From NCBI RefSeq assembly GCF_000498475.1, contig NZ_AVBI01000001.1, positions 372,001 to 436,000 on the forward strand: a stretch of DNA of 64,000 nucleotides, given 5' to 3'. This DNA is from Flavobacterium cauense R2A-7 (lineage in GTDB: Bacteria > Bacteroidota > Bacteroidia > Flavobacteriales > Flavobacteriaceae). The translations under genes were made by a program, and so were the position numbers. Below the pieces are notes generated by a model, which was not told where the DNA came from, ran no database searches, and was given only the letters and a program-made list of their open reading frames with translations. Shown here one piece after another: positions 17,684 to 26,215 of the stretch (position 1 is the first letter of the stretch; each line of letters begins with the position of its first letter).

Positions 17684-19786
17684 ATGAATCGCAACACCAT
17701 AAAAGTAGCCTTAATAGGAAACCCGAACGTTGGAAAAACTTCTGTTTTCAACGAACTCACCGGTTTAAACCAACAAGTGGGGAATTATCCCGGCATTACG
17801 GTGGAAAAAAAGGTGGGTTTTGCAAAACTATCCGAATATACCAAAGCCACCATACTCGATTTACCCGGAACATACAGTCTGAACGCGAGTTCAATGGACG
17901 AAAGTGTGGTGATTGAATTGCTGATGAATAAAAACGATAAGGATTTTCCCGATGTGGCCGTAGTGGTTTCGGAAGTGGAAAACCTGAAACGAAATTTATT
18001 GCTTTTCACACAGATTAAAGACCTTGAAATCCCTACAATTCTGGTAATCAATATGGCGGATCGCATGATTCCGAAAGGTATTTCGCTTGATATTCCGTTT
18101 TTGGAAAAAGAACTGAAAACCAAAATTGCTTTGGTGAGTTCCCGTAAAAAAATCGGAATCGACAACCTGAAACAACTCATCATCAATTATAAGGAATTGT
18201 CCACCGAACCTTGTTTGAACGCTTCAAGCATTGATCCGGAATATTTTAACAGCCTGCGTCGCGCATTCCCGAATCAGTTGTTGTACAAATTATGGTTGGT
18301 GATTACGCAGGATGTGAATTTCGCAAATCTGCACCGAAAAAAAATCGAAGAAAACTCCTTCGCCAAACCTAAAGCCGATTTAAAACGACTGCAACAAAAA
18401 GAAACCATCAAACGCTATCAGTTTATTAACGATACGCTGAAAGTTGGTTACAAAGTAGACAAAACTACGGCGACCGATTTCAGAGAGCGTCTGGACAGGG
18501 TGCTAACCCATAAAATATTTGGCTATGTAATTTTCTTCGGAATTTTGATGCTGATTTTCCAATCGATTTTCGACTGGTCGAGCATTCCGATGGATTTCAT
18601 CGATGAAACGTTTGCAGTTTTAAGTTCGTATGCGAAAACCCATTTGCCGGCAGGAATTTTAACCGATTTGATTTCCGAAGGAATCATTCCGGGCTTGGGC
18701 GGGATCATTATTTTTATTCCGCAGATTGCTTTTCTGTTTCTGTTCATTTCCGTTTTGGAAGAAAGCGGATACATGAGCCGCGTAGTGTTTCTGATGGACA
18801 AAATCATGCGGAAATTCGGCTTGAGCGGAAAAAGCGTTGTGCCTTTAATTTCGGGAACTGCCTGTGCTATTCCAGCGATTATGGCCGCGCGAAATATCGA
18901 AAACTGGAAAGAACGGCTGATTACCATTTTAGTGACTCCTTTTACCACTTGTTCTGCCCGTTTACCGGTATACGCCATTTTAATTTCGTTGATTATTCCG
19001 GACAAACGTGTATTCGGACTGTTCAATATGCAGGGACTGACCCTGATGACGTTGTACCTGCTGGGCTTTGGAATGGCTATTTTTTCGGCTTATATCCTAA
19101 ATAAAATCCTGAAGATAAAATCGCATTCCTACTTTGTAGTGGAAATGCCGGGCTATAAAATTCCGATGTTTAAAAACGTGGCGATTAATGTAGTTGAAAA
19201 AACAAAATCGTTTGTTTTCGGTGCCGGAAAAATTATTTTGGCGCTGTCGGTTATCCTTTGGTTTTTAGGCTCTCACGGTCCGGACAAAACGTTCCATGAT
19301 GCCGAAAATATTATCGAAACCCAATTACAGAACAAAACCATTTCCGGCGAAAAAGACGATTTGGTTGCCTCCTACAAACTGGAAAACTCCTATATCGGCA
19401 TTATCGGAAAATCGATTGAACCGGTAATTCGTCCGTTGGGTTACGACTGGAAAATAGGGATTGCCGTGGTGAGTTCGTTTGCTGCCCGGGAAGTTTTTGT
19501 GGGCACCTTAGCTACGATTTACAGCGTGGGAAGTCATTCCGACGAAGAAACCACGATTAAAAACCGCATGGCTGCCGAGGTACATCCGATAACCGGAAAA
19601 AAGATTTTTAATGTCGCCACCGGAGTTTCGCTTTTGCTTTTTTATGCTTTTGCGATGCAGTGTATTTCGACGCTGGCCATCACCAAAAAGGAAACCAACT
19701 CTTGGAAATGGCCGATGATTCAATTGGTCTTCATGAGCGGATTTGCCTATACCGTTTCACTGATTGCTTATCAACTACTTAAATAA
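17684..19786 (+). CDS. feoB: ferrous iron transporter B
   Basis: 700-residue inner-membrane Fe2+ transporter. The N-terminal GTPase domain has the P-loop GNPNVGKTS (residues about 12-20), switch GNYPGITVEKK, DLPGTYSL (G3) and NMAD (G4). The transmembrane part contains both Gate motifs (RVVFLMDKIMRKFGLSGKSV and the later AAREVFVGTLATIY) and the conserved GTACAIPAI Cys. It ends with TAATG, whose final A begins the next small gene. Confidence 0.97.
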   Translation: MNRNTIKVALIGNPNVGKTSVFNELTGLNQQVGNYPGITVEKKVGFAKLSEYTKATILDLPGTYSLNASSMDESVVIELLMNKNDKDFPDVAVVVSEVENLKRNLLLFTQIKDLEIPTILVINMADRMIPKGISLDIPFLEKELKTKIALVSSRKKIGIDNLKQLIINYKELSTEPCLNASSIDPEYFNSLRRAFPNQLLYKLWLVITQDVNFANLHRKKIEENSFAKPKADLKRLQQKETIKRYQFINDTLKVGYKVDKTTATDFRERLDRVLTHKIFGYVIFFGILMLIFQSIFDWSSIPMDFIDETFAVLSSYAKTHLPAGILTDLISEGIIPGLGGIIIFIPQIAFLFLFISVLEESGYMSRVVFLMDKIMRKFGLSGKSVVPLISGTACAIPAIMAARNIENWKERLITILVTPFTTCSARLPVYAILISLIIPDKRVFGLFNMQGLTLMTLYLLGFGMAIFSAYILNKILKIKSHSYFVVEMPGYKIPMFKNVAINVVEKTKSFVFGAGKIILALSVILWFLGSHGPDKTFHDAENIIETQLQNKTISGEKDDLVASYKLENSYIGIIGKSIEPVIRPLGYDWKIGIAVVSSFAAREVFVGTLATIYSVGSHSDEETTIKNRMAAEVHPITGKKIFNVATGVSLLLFYAFAMQCISTLAITKKETNSWKWPMIQLVFMSGFAYTVSLIAYQLLK

Positions 19787-19914
19787 TGATGTCGTTTCAG
19801 GAAATAATCGTCTATTTACTCTTAGGATTTGCAGTGGCGTTTCTTTGGAAAAAATTCTTCGGAAAAAAGAAGAAAGACAAAGATTGTGGCGATGGCGACT
19901 GTGGTTGTCACTAG
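19786..19914 (+). CDS. FeoB-associated Cys-rich membrane protein
   Basis: 42 residues starting at the ATG embedded in the feoB stop (TAATG; a second Met follows at 19789). One transmembrane helix (EIIVYLLLGFAVAFLW), a basic patch (KKFFGKKKK) and a Cys-rich tail DCGDGDCGCH. This matches the small FeoB-associated Cys-rich proteins found after feoB in many Bacteroidetes and Firmicutes, perhaps a FeoC-like helper. The stop codon overlaps that of the convergent gene at 19911. Confidence 0.88.
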   Translation: MMSFQEIIVYLLLGFAVAFLWKKFFGKKKKDKDCGDGDCGCH

Positions 19915-20306
19915 TATTTTAATACAATTTTATAGTCTTTTGACTCAATCGGAACGCCTTCTTTCGGATAAGGAAACACTTGTATTTCTTTTAAATTTTC
20001 TTTTCGAACGGGAAGATGTTTCGTAAACCAATCATTTACTTCAGTCATTGTGTTACTGTTTAACGTAAATTCCTGTTGGGCTACTACTTTTTTGTTTTCA
20101 TAGGCGGCAACTTCAACAGAAACTTCGCCAGCCCAAATGCATTGTGCTCCTTCCGGGCATCGGGAATCGTTAATGACCCGTACCAAAACAATTTCTTTTT
20201 CTGATGAAGAATCTAATTTCTGATTGATTTCATTTTTGTTCGTTGCAACAGTACAACAACCCGAAATTAGAAATGAAACACTCAAGGCGACAATTACGTT
20301 TTTCAT
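19911..20306 (-). CDS. small lipoprotein with RCPxxxxCIWxG motif
   Basis: 131 residues from ATG 20306 (signal peptide MKNVIVALSVSFLISGCC, lipobox LISGC). The longer upstream reading frame runs into mntH and is not used. The body contains NDSRCPEGAQCIWAGEVSVEVA, a motif shared by uncharacterised Bacteroidetes lipoproteins, and a beta-rich end (KDYKIVLKY). It lies 11 bases after mntH on the same strand, so is probably co-transcribed with mntR-mntH. A metal-related role is inferred from position only. Its TAG stop and that of the opposite gene share the palindrome CTAG. Confidence 0.8.
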   Translation of the reverse strand: MKNVIVALSVSFLISGCCTVATNKNEINQKLDSSSEKEIVLVRVINDSRCPEGAQCIWAGEVSVEVAAYENKKVVAQQEFTLNSNTMTEVNDWFTKHLPVRKENLKEIQVFPYPKEGVPIESKDYKIVLKY

Positions 20307-20317
20307 ATCTGTTTTAT

Positions 20318-22198
20318 TTACTGTTGGATAATCAATAACGGAATTCGGATGTTGTGCCGCACCGCATCTACGGTAGTTCCGAACAAAAGGTCTTTGAACC
20401 AATTGTGTCCATGCGCTCCCAACACTAATATATCGAAATCGCCTTCGTTAATCATTTTCGCAATGTTTTTCTTCGGAATTCCGAAATCGAGCTGAATCGC
20501 AACCTGATAGCCTTTTTCCTCCAAAGCTTTTTTGTATTGCTCTAAATATTTACGGTCACTTGAGGTTTCAAAATCCTGAATTTCTTCACCATACACCATC
20601 GCGCCCACTGATTCCACTACGTGAATAATGGTGTACTGCGCACTCTTTCCACCCAATTGCAAAGCACTTTCGATACTTTTCTGATCGGTTTTAGAAAAAT
20701 CCAAAGCAATGGCAATTTTGGAATATACGATTGGTTTTTCGGCTTCTTTCACGATAATTTCTTTTATGTGCGGTACCAATGTTGGCGTGGCCATACCCTT
20801 TTCTAAAAAAGGCTTTACAATAATATACAGCAAAAGTAATGCCGCCACGACTGCCAAAGGAACTACAAAAAGCCAGATGTAAATTGGATTCTCCGAAGAC
20901 GTTATCCAACCTTTAATTTCATCGAAAACCAAACGGGCATTCAGCGACACAATCACCAAAGCGATCACCCAAGAGGCAATTTTGGTGTACTTCCCAATGG
21001 CGAATCCTCTCATTTTGGTATCATCACTCACAAAATGAATCAACGGAATAATCGCAAATCCCAACTGCAGACTCAAAATAACCTGACTCAGAATCAGCAG
21101 TTTTCCGGTGGCGGCTTCCCCGAAATACAAAATAGCGATGAAAGCCGGAACAATCGCAATCAACCGCGTGACAATTCTTCGCACCCAAGGCTGGATTCGC
21201 AGGTTCAGGTAGCCCTCCATTACTATTTGACCGGCCAACGTTCCGGTAATGGTAGAACTTTGTCCCGCCGCAATCAAGGCCAAAGCAAACAACGTTGGCG
21301 CCCAATGGCTTCCCAAAAGCGGTTCTAAAAATTTATAAGCATCCTGAATTTCCGCTACTTCAAACATTCCATTTTTATAGAACGTTGCCGCAGCCAAAAT
21401 AAGTATCGCAGCATTCACAAAAAAAGCCAGATTCAAAGCAATTAAGGAATCGAAAAAGTTATACCGAAGCGCCTGCTTGATTCCTTTCGCGGTACGGTCA
21501 AATTTTCGGGTTTGTACCAGCGACGAATGCAGGTACAAATTGTGCGGCATTACCGTGGCCCCAATAATTCCGATCGCAATGTACAAAGCGGTACTGTTAG
21601 GAATGGAAGGGACAATGCCTTTGGCGATTTCAGTAATTTCCGGTTGGGCCAAAAACATTTCGACCAAAAACGAAAATCCGATGATGGCGACCAATACAAT
21701 AATAAATGCTTCCATTTTCTTAATGCCTTTGTTCAGCAGGAAAAGCAGCAAAAAGGTATCGAGCATCGTAATACTAACGCCCCAAAGCAACGGTATATCA
21801 AAAAGCAACTGCAATCCGATGGCCATTCCCAAAACTTCAGCCAAATCACAGGCAGCAATGGCGATTTCGGCTAAAAAATACAGCACCATATTCACCGGTC
21901 GGGAATAGGTATCCCGGGAGGCTTGTGCCAAATCACGTTGGCGTACAATGCCCAATCGCGCACTCAGACTCTGCAGCAACAACGCCATAATGTTGGACAT
22001 CAGCAACACCCAAATTAGGGTATATCCGAACTGACTTCCTCCAGCGATATCGGTTGCCCAGTTTCCCGGATCCATGTAGCCGACACTTACCATGTATGCC
22101 GGACCGAAAAAAGCCAATATTTTTTTCCAAACCGACGTATTCTGAACGATTGCTACCGATTCGTGTACTTCTTCGAGTGAATTTGATTTTGATGCCAT
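20318..22198 (-). CDS. mntH: Mn2+/divalent-metal NRAMP transporter fused to a universal stress domain
   Basis: 626 residues. Residues about 25-460 form the 11-helix NRAMP transporter with the metal-site motifs DPGNWATDIAGG (about 45-56, Asp/Asn ligands) and MPHNLYLHSS (about 217-226). After a linker, residues about 487-626 are a UspA-like domain (IAIALDFSKTDQKS at the start and the nucleotide-binding GAHGHNWFKDLLFGTTVD near the end). It would import Mn2+ (or Fe2+), with the cytosolic Usp domain perhaps sensing nucleotides. It is 6 bases downstream of mntR. Confidence 0.95.
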   Translation of the reverse strand: MASKSNSLEEVHESVAIVQNTSVWKKILAFFGPAYMVSVGYMDPGNWATDIAGGSQFGYTLIWVLLMSNIMALLLQSLSARLGIVRQRDLAQASRDTYSRPVNMVLYFLAEIAIAACDLAEVLGMAIGLQLLFDIPLLWGVSITMLDTFLLLFLLNKGIKKMEAFIIVLVAIIGFSFLVEMFLAQPEITEIAKGIVPSIPNSTALYIAIGIIGATVMPHNLYLHSSLVQTRKFDRTAKGIKQALRYNFFDSLIALNLAFFVNAAILILAAATFYKNGMFEVAEIQDAYKFLEPLLGSHWAPTLFALALIAAGQSSTITGTLAGQIVMEGYLNLRIQPWVRRIVTRLIAIVPAFIAILYFGEAATGKLLILSQVILSLQLGFAIIPLIHFVSDDTKMRGFAIGKYTKIASWVIALVIVSLNARLVFDEIKGWITSSENPIYIWLFVVPLAVVAALLLLYIIVKPFLEKGMATPTLVPHIKEIIVKEAEKPIVYSKIAIALDFSKTDQKSIESALQLGGKSAQYTIIHVVESVGAMVYGEEIQDFETSSDRKYLEQYKKALEEKGYQVAIQLDFGIPKKNIAKMINEGDFDILVLGAHGHNWFKDLLFGTTVDAVRHNIRIPLLIIQQ

Positions 22199-22204
22199 CT
22201 TATT

Positions 22205-22861
22205 TTATAAAACGATTTTTGCAAAAAGATTACTCGCAATTTTATTGGAAATGATGATTTGTTTCTTTTCCACTTCAATGGTTAACGACATATCGAAACT
22301 TTCCTTGGCAATAATTTTTATTTTCGAACCTAAGGCGATTTGCTGTTTGTCTAAATATTGCAGAAAACTGGACGACGAATCTTTTACGCCGACGCAAATT
22401 CCGGTTTGCCCGATTTCAAATTCCGACAACAATTGTTTTTCGACCTTAACAATATTTCCGTTTTTGTCCGGAATCGGGTCGCCGTGTGGATCTTCTGTTG
22501 GGAAACCTAAGAAAGCATCCAGTTTGTTAATGAGTTTTTCCGATTTGATGTGTTCGAGTTCTTCCGCCACATCGTGAACCTCATCCCAGGCAAAATCCAA
22601 TTTTTCAACTAGGAAAACTTCCCAAAGACGATGCTTCCGCACAATCATTTTGGCTGCCATCAGACCTTTATCCGTTAAGCCTACCCCTTGATATTTCTGA
22701 TAAATCACCAATTCTTTTTCGGCTAATTTTTTAATCATATCCGTCACCGAGGACGCTTTACTTTCCACTAAAGCGGCAATCGCATTGGTACTTACCCCTT
22801 GCTTTTGAGACAACGAAAGATGATAGATGGCTTTGAGATAATTTTCTTCAGAATAGGTCAT
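22205..22861 (-). CDS. mntR: DtxR/MntR-family metal-dependent repressor
   Basis: 218 residues from ATG 22861. A frame extension to 22891 is open but overlaps the -7 box at 22881-22888, so is rejected. N-terminal winged helix (YSEENYLKAIYHLSLSQKQGVSTNAIAA through VGLTDKG), the metal-binding and dimerisation domain (RKHRLWEVFLVEKLDFAWDEVHDVAEELEHI, about 76-106) with ligand-type His/Glu/Asp residues, and a C-terminal SH3-like FeoA domain (about 145-218). It probably represses its own operon with mntH, and the divergent TonB receptor, when Mn2+ or Fe2+ is plentiful. Confidence 0.93.
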   Translation of the reverse strand: MTYSEENYLKAIYHLSLSQKQGVSTNAIAALVESKASSVTDMIKKLAEKELVIYQKYQGVGLTDKGLMAAKMIVRKHRLWEVFLVEKLDFAWDEVHDVAEELEHIKSEKLINKLDAFLGFPTEDPHGDPIPDKNGNIVKVEKQLLSEFEIGQTGICVGVKDSSSSFLQYLDKQQIALGSKIKIIAKESFDMSLTIEVEKKQIIISNKIASNLFAKIVL

Positions 22862-22880
22862 TACACAGTATTTATGTTTC

Positions 22881-22888
22881 CAAAAATA
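22881..22888 (-). promoter_or_regulatory. -7 promoter element for mntR-mntH
   Basis: Minus-strand TATTTTTG (TAnnTTTG) 19 bases before the mntR ATG at 22861. Confidence 0.6.
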
Positions 22889-22896
22889 CAAATTTT

Positions 22897-22954
22897 TTTG
22901 ATTGAAAATAATTTTTTAGCTTTGTCTAAATTTTTATTTCGTTTAAATCTAAAA
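22897..22954 (+). promoter_or_regulatory. TonB receptor promoter with putative MntR operator
   Basis: TTTG (22897-22900), 16 bases, then TAGCTTTG (22917-22924) form a standard Bacteroidetes promoter. The inverted repeat TTTAG-N6-CTAAA (22915-22930) covers the -7 box, and TCTAAA recurs at 22948-22953. A dyad of this form resembles DtxR/MntR-family operators. The arrangement predicts repression by the divergent mntR product. Confidence 0.55.
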
Positions 22955-22961
22955 TATAATT

Positions 22962-25175
22962 GTGAAAAATCTAATCCTGCTCTTTTCATTCCTTTTCTTT
23001 TCTGCGGTAAACGCACAAACCAGAATTACAGGAAAAATTTCTGCAGAAGGAAATGCTTTGGGCTATGCTTCCGTGTCGCTTTCGAAAACAAAATTCGGCG
23101 TTACGGCAGACAGCCTCGGAAATTATACTATACAAAACGTAACCCGCGGTGAATATGAAATAAGAGTATCGCATGCCGGTTTTAAAAGCCAACGAAAAAA
23201 AATTACAATTTCCGATTCGACCACGATAGTTCTTGATTTTGACTTGAAAGCAGACAATGCTCTGGAGGAAGTAGTGGTAACCGGAACCCTAAAAGCCGTA
23301 AACCGGTTGGAAAGTCCGGTTCCTGTGGAAGTGTACAAACCTGTCTTTTTCAAAAAAAACCCAACCGCCAATATTTTTGAAGCCCTGCAAAACGTAAACG
23401 GTGTGCGACCGCAATTAAACTGCAACGTTTGCAACACCGGCGACATTCACATTAACGGACTGGAAGGTCCTTACACCCTGGTTTTAATCGACGGAATGCC
23501 GATTGTGAGCGGATTGTCAACCGTTTACGGATTATCCGGAATTCCGAATTCACTTTTGGAACGCATCGAAATCGTGAAAGGACCCGCTTCGTCCTTATAC
23601 GGAAGCGAGGCGGTGGGCGGCTTAATCAACATTATTACCAAAAATCCGAAAAGCGCTCCGGTAGTTGCTGCCGACGTTTTTACCAACAGTTGGGGGGAAA
23701 CCAATGCCGATTTGGGATTCAAAACCAATATCGAAAAAACCGCTTCGTTGTTAACAGGTGTGAATTATTTCAGTTACAGCAATCCGATTGACAACAACCA
23801 CGATAATTTTACCGATGTGACGTTACAAGACCGAATTTCCGTTTTTCAAAAGTGGAATTTTAACCGGAAAAGCAACAGACTCTTTTCGATGGCCGGACGC
23901 TATTTCTATGAAGACCGTTGGGGCGGTGAAATGCAATGGGAGAAAAAATTCCGCGGCGGAAGTGAAGTATACGGCGAAAGCATCTACACCAAACGTTACG
24001 AAATTTTAGGAGCCTACGAACTTCCGGTAACGGAAAAAATATTGTTTTCCTTCTCCTATACCGATCATGACCAGAATTCGGTGTACGGCAACATCCCTTA
24101 TCTGGCACAACAGAAAATCGGTTTCAGCCAGCTGACATTGGATAAAAAAATCCAAAAACACGATTTACTTTTCGGAACGGCGGTGCGGTATCAGTTTTAC
24201 AACGACAATACGTCGGCAACCGCCAAAGCAGACCAATCCTGGATTCCGAGTTTGTTTGTACAGGACGAAATTCATCTGGCCGAAAAACACAACCTTCTGT
24301 TAGGCGCCCGATACGACTACAACAGCAAGCACGGTAACATTTTCACCCCGCGACTGGCGTACAAATGGAAAATGAACGACAATTCGATTTTACGTTTCAA
24401 TACCGGCACCGGATTTAGGGTGGTGAATCTGTTTACCGAAGAACATGCGGCACTGACTGGTTCTCGGGAAGTGATTGTACTCGAAGATTTAAAACCCGAA
24501 CGTTCCTATAACGCCAATGTGAATTTCTTGAAGAAATTTTACTCGAAAGACGGCGATTTCATCGGATTGGAAACCACCGCCTGGTATACCTATTTTACAA
24601 ATTCGATTATTCCGGATTACGACACCAATCCGAATCAGATTATCTACAAAAATCTTGACGGATATGCGGTTACCAAAGGCATCAGTCTGAACCTCGATGC
24701 GGTGTTTCAAAACGGTCTGAAAATAATTGTCGGAGGAACCTATATGGATGTCAACAAAACCGAAAACGGCGTAAAAACGCAGCAAATCCTAACCGAAAAA
24801 TTCACCGGAACCTGGGCCATTACCTATCGTGTAAAAAAATGGTTTCTGGATATTGATTACACCGGAAATGTTTACGGGCCGATGCGATTGCCCCATTTGG
24901 GCGCCAATGATCCGAGAAAAAAATACTCGCCAACATGGAGCATTCAGAACATTCAGCTGACGTTCAACAGGTTTAAAAATTTCGAAATGTATGGCGGAAT
25001 CAAAAATTTACTAAATTGGACGCCAAATAAAGGCAACCCGTTTATAATTGCCGGAGCCGATGATCCGTTTGATCAAGACGTTCAGCCGGGAGAATTAACC
25101 TTCGATCCGGGGTATGTTTACGGTCCGAATCAGGGCATCCGAAGTTTTTTCGGCATCCGATACACCTTAAAATAA
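22962..25175 (+). CDS. TonB-dependent outer-membrane receptor
   Basis: 737 residues, GTG start at 22962. Signal peptide (ending VNAQ), then an N-terminal carboxypeptidase-D regulatory-like domain (RITGKISAEGNALGYASVSLSKTK), TonB box-like ALEEVVVTGTL (about 98-108), plug (FEALQNVNGVRPQLNCNVCNTGDIHINGLEG, with a CxxC pair; YGSEAVGGLINIITKNP) and a 22-strand barrel ending IRSFFGIRYTLK. It imports a ligand across the outer membrane using TonB. The CNVCNTGDIHI plug and the neighbouring mntR/mntH suggest a metal or metal-complex ligand; this is inference. Co-directional with the thioredoxin-like gene, whose ATG begins immediately after the stop. Confidence 0.92.
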   Translation: MKNLILLFSFLFFSAVNAQTRITGKISAEGNALGYASVSLSKTKFGVTADSLGNYTIQNVTRGEYEIRVSHAGFKSQRKKITISDSTTIVLDFDLKADNALEEVVVTGTLKAVNRLESPVPVEVYKPVFFKKNPTANIFEALQNVNGVRPQLNCNVCNTGDIHINGLEGPYTLVLIDGMPIVSGLSTVYGLSGIPNSLLERIEIVKGPASSLYGSEAVGGLINIITKNPKSAPVVAADVFTNSWGETNADLGFKTNIEKTASLLTGVNYFSYSNPIDNNHDNFTDVTLQDRISVFQKWNFNRKSNRLFSMAGRYFYEDRWGGEMQWEKKFRGGSEVYGESIYTKRYEILGAYELPVTEKILFSFSYTDHDQNSVYGNIPYLAQQKIGFSQLTLDKKIQKHDLLFGTAVRYQFYNDNTSATAKADQSWIPSLFVQDEIHLAEKHNLLLGARYDYNSKHGNIFTPRLAYKWKMNDNSILRFNTGTGFRVVNLFTEEHAALTGSREVIVLEDLKPERSYNANVNFLKKFYSKDGDFIGLETTAWYTYFTNSIIPDYDTNPNQIIYKNLDGYAVTKGISLNLDAVFQNGLKIIVGGTYMDVNKTENGVKTQQILTEKFTGTWAITYRVKKWFLDIDYTGNVYGPMRLPHLGANDPRKKYSPTWSIQNIQLTFNRFKNFEMYGGIKNLLNWTPNKGNPFIIAGADDPFDQDVQPGELTFDPGYVYGPNQGIRSFFGIRYTLK

Positions 25176-25646
25176 ATGAAAAAAAACATCTTTACAATAT
25201 TCCTTTTCCTTTTCGCTTTCACACTATCGGCGCAACTGAAAAACCATACCTTGGCCGAAGCCGAAAAACTGGAACAGCAAGACCCGAAACCGGTTTTTGT
25301 TTTTATCCATACGTCTTGGTGCAAATATTGTAAGATGATGGAAAATTCGACGTTTAAAAATCCGGAAGTGATTCAGCTTCTGAACGACAATTTTTATTTT
25401 GTTTCGTTAGATGCCGAAAATAAAGCCCCGATTACGTTTAAAAACCACATTTTCAAATACAAACCAAAAGGGAAAAACACCGGAATTCACGAACTGGCGG
25501 AAGCACTCGGCACTGTTGACGGGAGCATCACTTATCCAACCTTTTCCATTTTGGACAAAAACAATACCATCTTACTGCAAATCAGCGAATATACCGATGC
25601 CAAAACCATGATTCCTTTATTGAAAGAAGCGGCTAATTTTCGTTAA
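25176..25646 (+). CDS. exported thioredoxin-like protein
   Basis: 156 residues with a signal peptide (MKKNIFTIFLFLFAFTLSAQ) and a thioredoxin fold: FVFIHTSWCKYCKMMENSTFKN contains the redox CKYC (about residues 47-50), with the cis-Pro in ITYPTFSILD (about 122). It starts directly after the TonB receptor stop, so the two are one operon. A periplasmic thiol reductase could maintain the CxxC pair in the receptor plug or reduce a metal ligand; this is speculative. Confidence 0.88.
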   Translation: MKKNIFTIFLFLFAFTLSAQLKNHTLAEAEKLEQQDPKPVFVFIHTSWCKYCKMMENSTFKNPEVIQLLNDNFYFVSLDAENKAPITFKNHIFKYKPKGKNTGIHELAEALGTVDGSITYPTFSILDKNNTILLQISEYTDAKTMIPLLKEAANFR

Positions 25647-25679
25647 CAACATTCTAACATAAATTTCGATTTTACTTTG

Positions 25680-25687
25680 TAACTTTG
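25680..25687 (+). promoter_or_regulatory. -7 promoter element for the bacilliredoxin gene
   Basis: TAACTTTG (TAnnTTTG) 27 bases before ATG 25715. Confidence 0.55.
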
Positions 25688-25714
25688 CGACACATTAACT
25701 TAGAAATTTAAATT

Positions 25715-26125
25715 ATGTATCCAGAAGAAATGGTAAAACCAATGCGTGCTGAATTATCAGAAGCCGGTTTTCAAGACTTATATAATGCAGAAGCGGTAGA
25801 AGCGGCTTTGGCTAAAGAAGGAACAACGTTGGTAGTGGTAAACTCTGTTTGCGGTTGTGCCGCAAGAAACGCGCGTCCAGGTGCAAAAATGAGTTTGGAC
25901 AACAGCAAAAAACCAGACAACTTAATCACGGTTTTCGCTGGAGTTGACAAAGAAGCGGTAGATGCCGCACGTCAGCACATGTTTCCTTTCCCGCCGTCAT
26001 CACCAAGTATGGCTTTATTTAAAAACGGAGAATTGGTTCATATGTTAGAACGTCATCATATTGAAGGACGTCCTGCCGAATTAATCGCTGAAAACCTGAA
26101 AGACGCTTACAACGAATATTGCTAG
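25715..26125 (+). CDS. bacilliredoxin (BrxA/BrxB family)
   Basis: 136 residues, thioredoxin-fold YphP/YqiW family. The active site [13 protein letters not shown] (Cys-Gly-Cys at about 47-49) and [14 protein letters not shown] are diagnostic. Bacilliredoxins remove bacillithiol from S-bacillithiolated proteins in the cytoplasm. Together with the YfiT-type transferase at 7766 this supports bacillithiol as the host thiol. Monocistronic: its own -7 element upstream and a terminator downstream. Confidence 0.93.
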   Translation: MYPEEMVKPMRAELSEAGFQDLYNAEAVEAALAKEGTTLVVVNSVCGCAARNARPGAKMSLDNSKKPDNLITVFAGVDKEAVDAARQHMFPFPPSSPSMALFKNGELVHMLERHHIEGRPAELIAENLKDAYNEYC

Positions 26126-26148
26126 TCGTAACTATGCTTGCATACCAT

Positions 26149-26178
26149 AAAACCACTGATTTTCTGGTGGTTTTTTTT
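26149..26178 (+). terminator. terminator after the bacilliredoxin gene
   Basis: AAAACCAC (26149-26156) pairs with GTGGTTTT (26167-26174) followed by a T run. Confidence 0.85.
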
Positions 26179-26189
26179 ATTTAATCCCT

Positions 26190-26197
26190 TATCTTTG
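26190..26197 (+). promoter_or_regulatory. -7 promoter element for plsC-desaturase
   Basis: TATCTTTG (TAnnTTTG) 18 bases before ATG 26216. Confidence 0.6.
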
Positions 26198-26215
26198 TAG
26201 CAAATACCACTATAA

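Noticed and set aside
18523..19026. 167-codon antisense frame within feoB
   Set aside because: Shadow of a well-conserved gene; no start context, promoter or family similarity.
22862..22891. Ten-codon upstream extension of mntR
   Set aside because: It overlaps the TATTTTTG promoter box at 22881-22888; translation from 22861 fits family length.
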